Shown one piece after another: positions 63,611 through 64,000 of a stretch of DNA of 64,000 bases. Location of the stretch: assembly GCA_949752745.1 (NCBI GenBank), contig OX457031.1, positions 43,402,269-43,466,268 of the forward strand. The letters are read 5' to 3'. The position numbers were made by a program, and so were the translations under genes. This DNA comes from Protula sp. h YS-2021 (taxonomy: Eukaryota; Annelida; Polychaeta; Sabellida; Serpulidae). Below the pieces are notes generated by a model. That model did not search any database. It was not told where the DNA came from and saw only the letters and a list, made by a program, of their open reading frames with translations. Position 1 is the first letter of the stretch, and each line of letters opens with the position of its first letter.

Positions 63611-64000
63611 GTATTTAAATTGGTTTAATTAATGGCGATAGTTATTTATTTATTTATTTTATTTAACGAAGGTTAACGAATTGTTATTTTCTCAAGAAAC
63701 CCAAAAAGCGGAATGCTTTTGCCCCTAGCCAATTTGGCTGCAGGGCAGAACTACTACCATTTCCTGCAGCCCATCCGTTAACTCACAGTGTTGCGCAAGT
63801 CGTCTTCGAAGCTATTTTTCCTACGGTTTTAAACTTTTATACAGTCATAATTGATATTTTCACACAGGGCATGTACACAAACGCAAACACGATGGTGTAA
63901 TTTTTTATTTTTCTCAGTGTTATATAAAGCCGGCTTGACTTAAATTGATGCCTTGTATTTGGACTGTATTATCGCCATTTAACACCCGAAATAGAATCTT
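63611..64000 (+). other. Intron of the paralogue gene, truncated by the window end
   Basis: No exon was recognised. It contains an ATTT run near 63643-63662. Confidence 0.5.

Overview
The window looks like nuclear DNA of an invertebrate animal, most likely a bivalve mollusc. This is inferred from GT-AG introns, AT-rich intergenic DNA, an HP1 gene, lectin/sushi receptor genes, a DIRS element, and two Helentron-like repeats with ~170-bp cores resembling bivalve 'pearl'/BIV160-type repeats. Species was not determined. There are four host or TE-dense blocks.

Left block (1-19.5 kb) is mobile DNA. A decayed CR1/L2-like LINE lies at 214-3257 (+). A 13-kb Ty3/Gypsy LTR retrotransposon lies at 6514-19501 (- strand). 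It has near-identical LTRs, a frameshifted gag-pol, and ~4 kb of extra sequence between integrase and the 3' LTR that carries two zinc-finger ORFs and a degenerate triplicated repeat.

Second block (20-27 kb): a complete four-coding-exon HP1/chromobox gene (22570-24184, +, 177 aa) is flanked by two different Helentron-like non-autonomous elements. One carries four nearly identical 178-bp tandem copies.

Third block (27.7-63.6 kb) is the main discovery. Two paralogous receptor genes stand head to head, separated by ~4.1 kb that contains a ~58-bp minisatellite. The minus-strand gene could be assembled completely: 29 coding exons, all intron phases consistent, 4320 nt including the stop, 1439 residues. 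Its order is signal peptide, C-type-lectin domain (CTLD), small Cys module, PAN/Apple-like domain, second CTLD, four sushi (CCP) domains, two copies of an unnamed 231-nt Cys/Trp module, nine more CCPs, a transmembrane helix and a short tail. The plus-strand paralogue repeats the first seven exons with the same phases and nearly the same sizes, then runs off the window. Both are probably selectin-like or immune-recognition surface or secreted proteins; that is inference from domains.

Insertions in the minus-strand receptor gene: a whole DIRS-type tyrosine-recombinase retrotransposon (44178-51688), with inverted terminal repeats and an internal complementary region, sits in intron 5. A hAT-type MITE with perfect terminal repeats and an 8-bp target duplication (41726-43082) sits in intron 7. 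A long TA microsatellite sits in intron 15.

Exon boundaries were read by eye from splice signals, reading frame and domain homology. No database or transcript check was possible.
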